From Lachnospiraceae bacterium UBA7225 (lineage in GTDB: Bacteria; Bacillota; Clostridia; Lachnospirales; Lachnospiraceae), in NCBI GenBank assembly GCA_002473385.1, contig DKTR01000013.1, positions 14,211 through 26,288 of the forward strand: a stretch of DNA of 12,078 nt. The letters run 5' to 3'. The notes below the pieces were generated by a model. The model made no database searches. It was not told the DNA's origin and worked only from the letters and a program-made list of their open reading frames with translations. Positions 12,007-12,078 of this stretch are shown here, piece after piece (the first letter of the stretch is position 1; each line of letters begins with the position of its first letter). Both the position numbers and the translations under genes were made by a program.

Positions 12007-12078
12007 TTATGCCAGCTCGCTGAAATACTTGATGGTACGAACCATCTGGGAAGTATAGCTGTTCTCATTGTCATACCA
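12007..12078 (-). CDS. gap: Glyceraldehyde-3-phosphate dehydrogenase, C-terminal end (partial)
   Basis: The last 23 codons of a gene entering from the right: WYDNENSYTSQMVRTIKYF and then SELA before TAA (12009-12007). WYDNE-x-SY is the characteristic C-terminal motif of type I GAPDH, in the NAD-binding part. The gene order gap-pgk-tpiA supports it. The start and active site are outside the window. Confidence 0.93.
   Translation of the reverse strand, partial: WYDNENSYTSQMVRTIKYFSELA

Overview
The window looks like chromosomal DNA of a spore-forming clostridial Firmicute, most like Lachnospiraceae. The reasons are the cotJ spore-coat operon, a Gram-positive style gap-pgk-tpiA glycolytic cluster, strong AGGAGG ribosome sites, a Firmicutes-type LexA operator and moderate GC content. 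This is judged from gene content, not from a database search.

Left part (1-4894): one sporulation gene, cotJC (spore-coat manganese catalase family, minus strand), is cut into pieces by two separate intervening elements, each with its own large serine recombinase. The 5' piece (4894 down to about 4799) encodes residues 1-32. A 2,834-bp element (element A, 1971-4804) follows. Then comes a 114-bp middle piece of cotJC (1970-1857, residues 31-68). After that a second element (element B) starts and runs off the left edge, so the 3' end of cotJC is not in the window. Element A is fully visible. It is bounded by a shared GGACC, and recombination at this core rejoins cotJC exactly in frame. Its two outer arms form a 23-bp inverted repeat (18 of 23 matching) around a CC/GG dinucleotide, the shape expected of a serine-integrase attP. 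It carries only a recombinase, three small unknown proteins (77, 95 and 59 aa) and a tRNA-Ala(CGC). The 95-aa gene has a LexA/SOS operator inside its promoter. Element B has the same layout: its recombinase gene (208-1833) ends about 20 bp from its junction with cotJC.

This arrangement resembles skin in sigK and SPbeta in spsM, where a mother-cell sporulation gene is restored by site-specific excision. Here two such elements sit in series in one gene, and one is extremely small. Excision during sporulation is inferred, not shown; cotJC could also simply be broken.

Middle (4895-6832): cotJB and cotJA complete the cotJ operon on the minus strand. CotJB has an N-terminal extension with three Cys-containing 10-residue repeats. 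Divergent from it lies an apparent two-gene operon, an AlkD-like DNA glycosylase followed by a YhcH/YjgK/YiaL-family protein, ending at a strong bidirectional terminator.

Right (6942-12078, all minus strand): a polar amino-acid ABC importer operon (binding protein, permease, ATPase) with its own promoter; then tpiA and pgk as an operon; then a 420-bp spacer with hairpins, short repeats and the gap terminator; and finally the last 23 codons of gap at the right edge.
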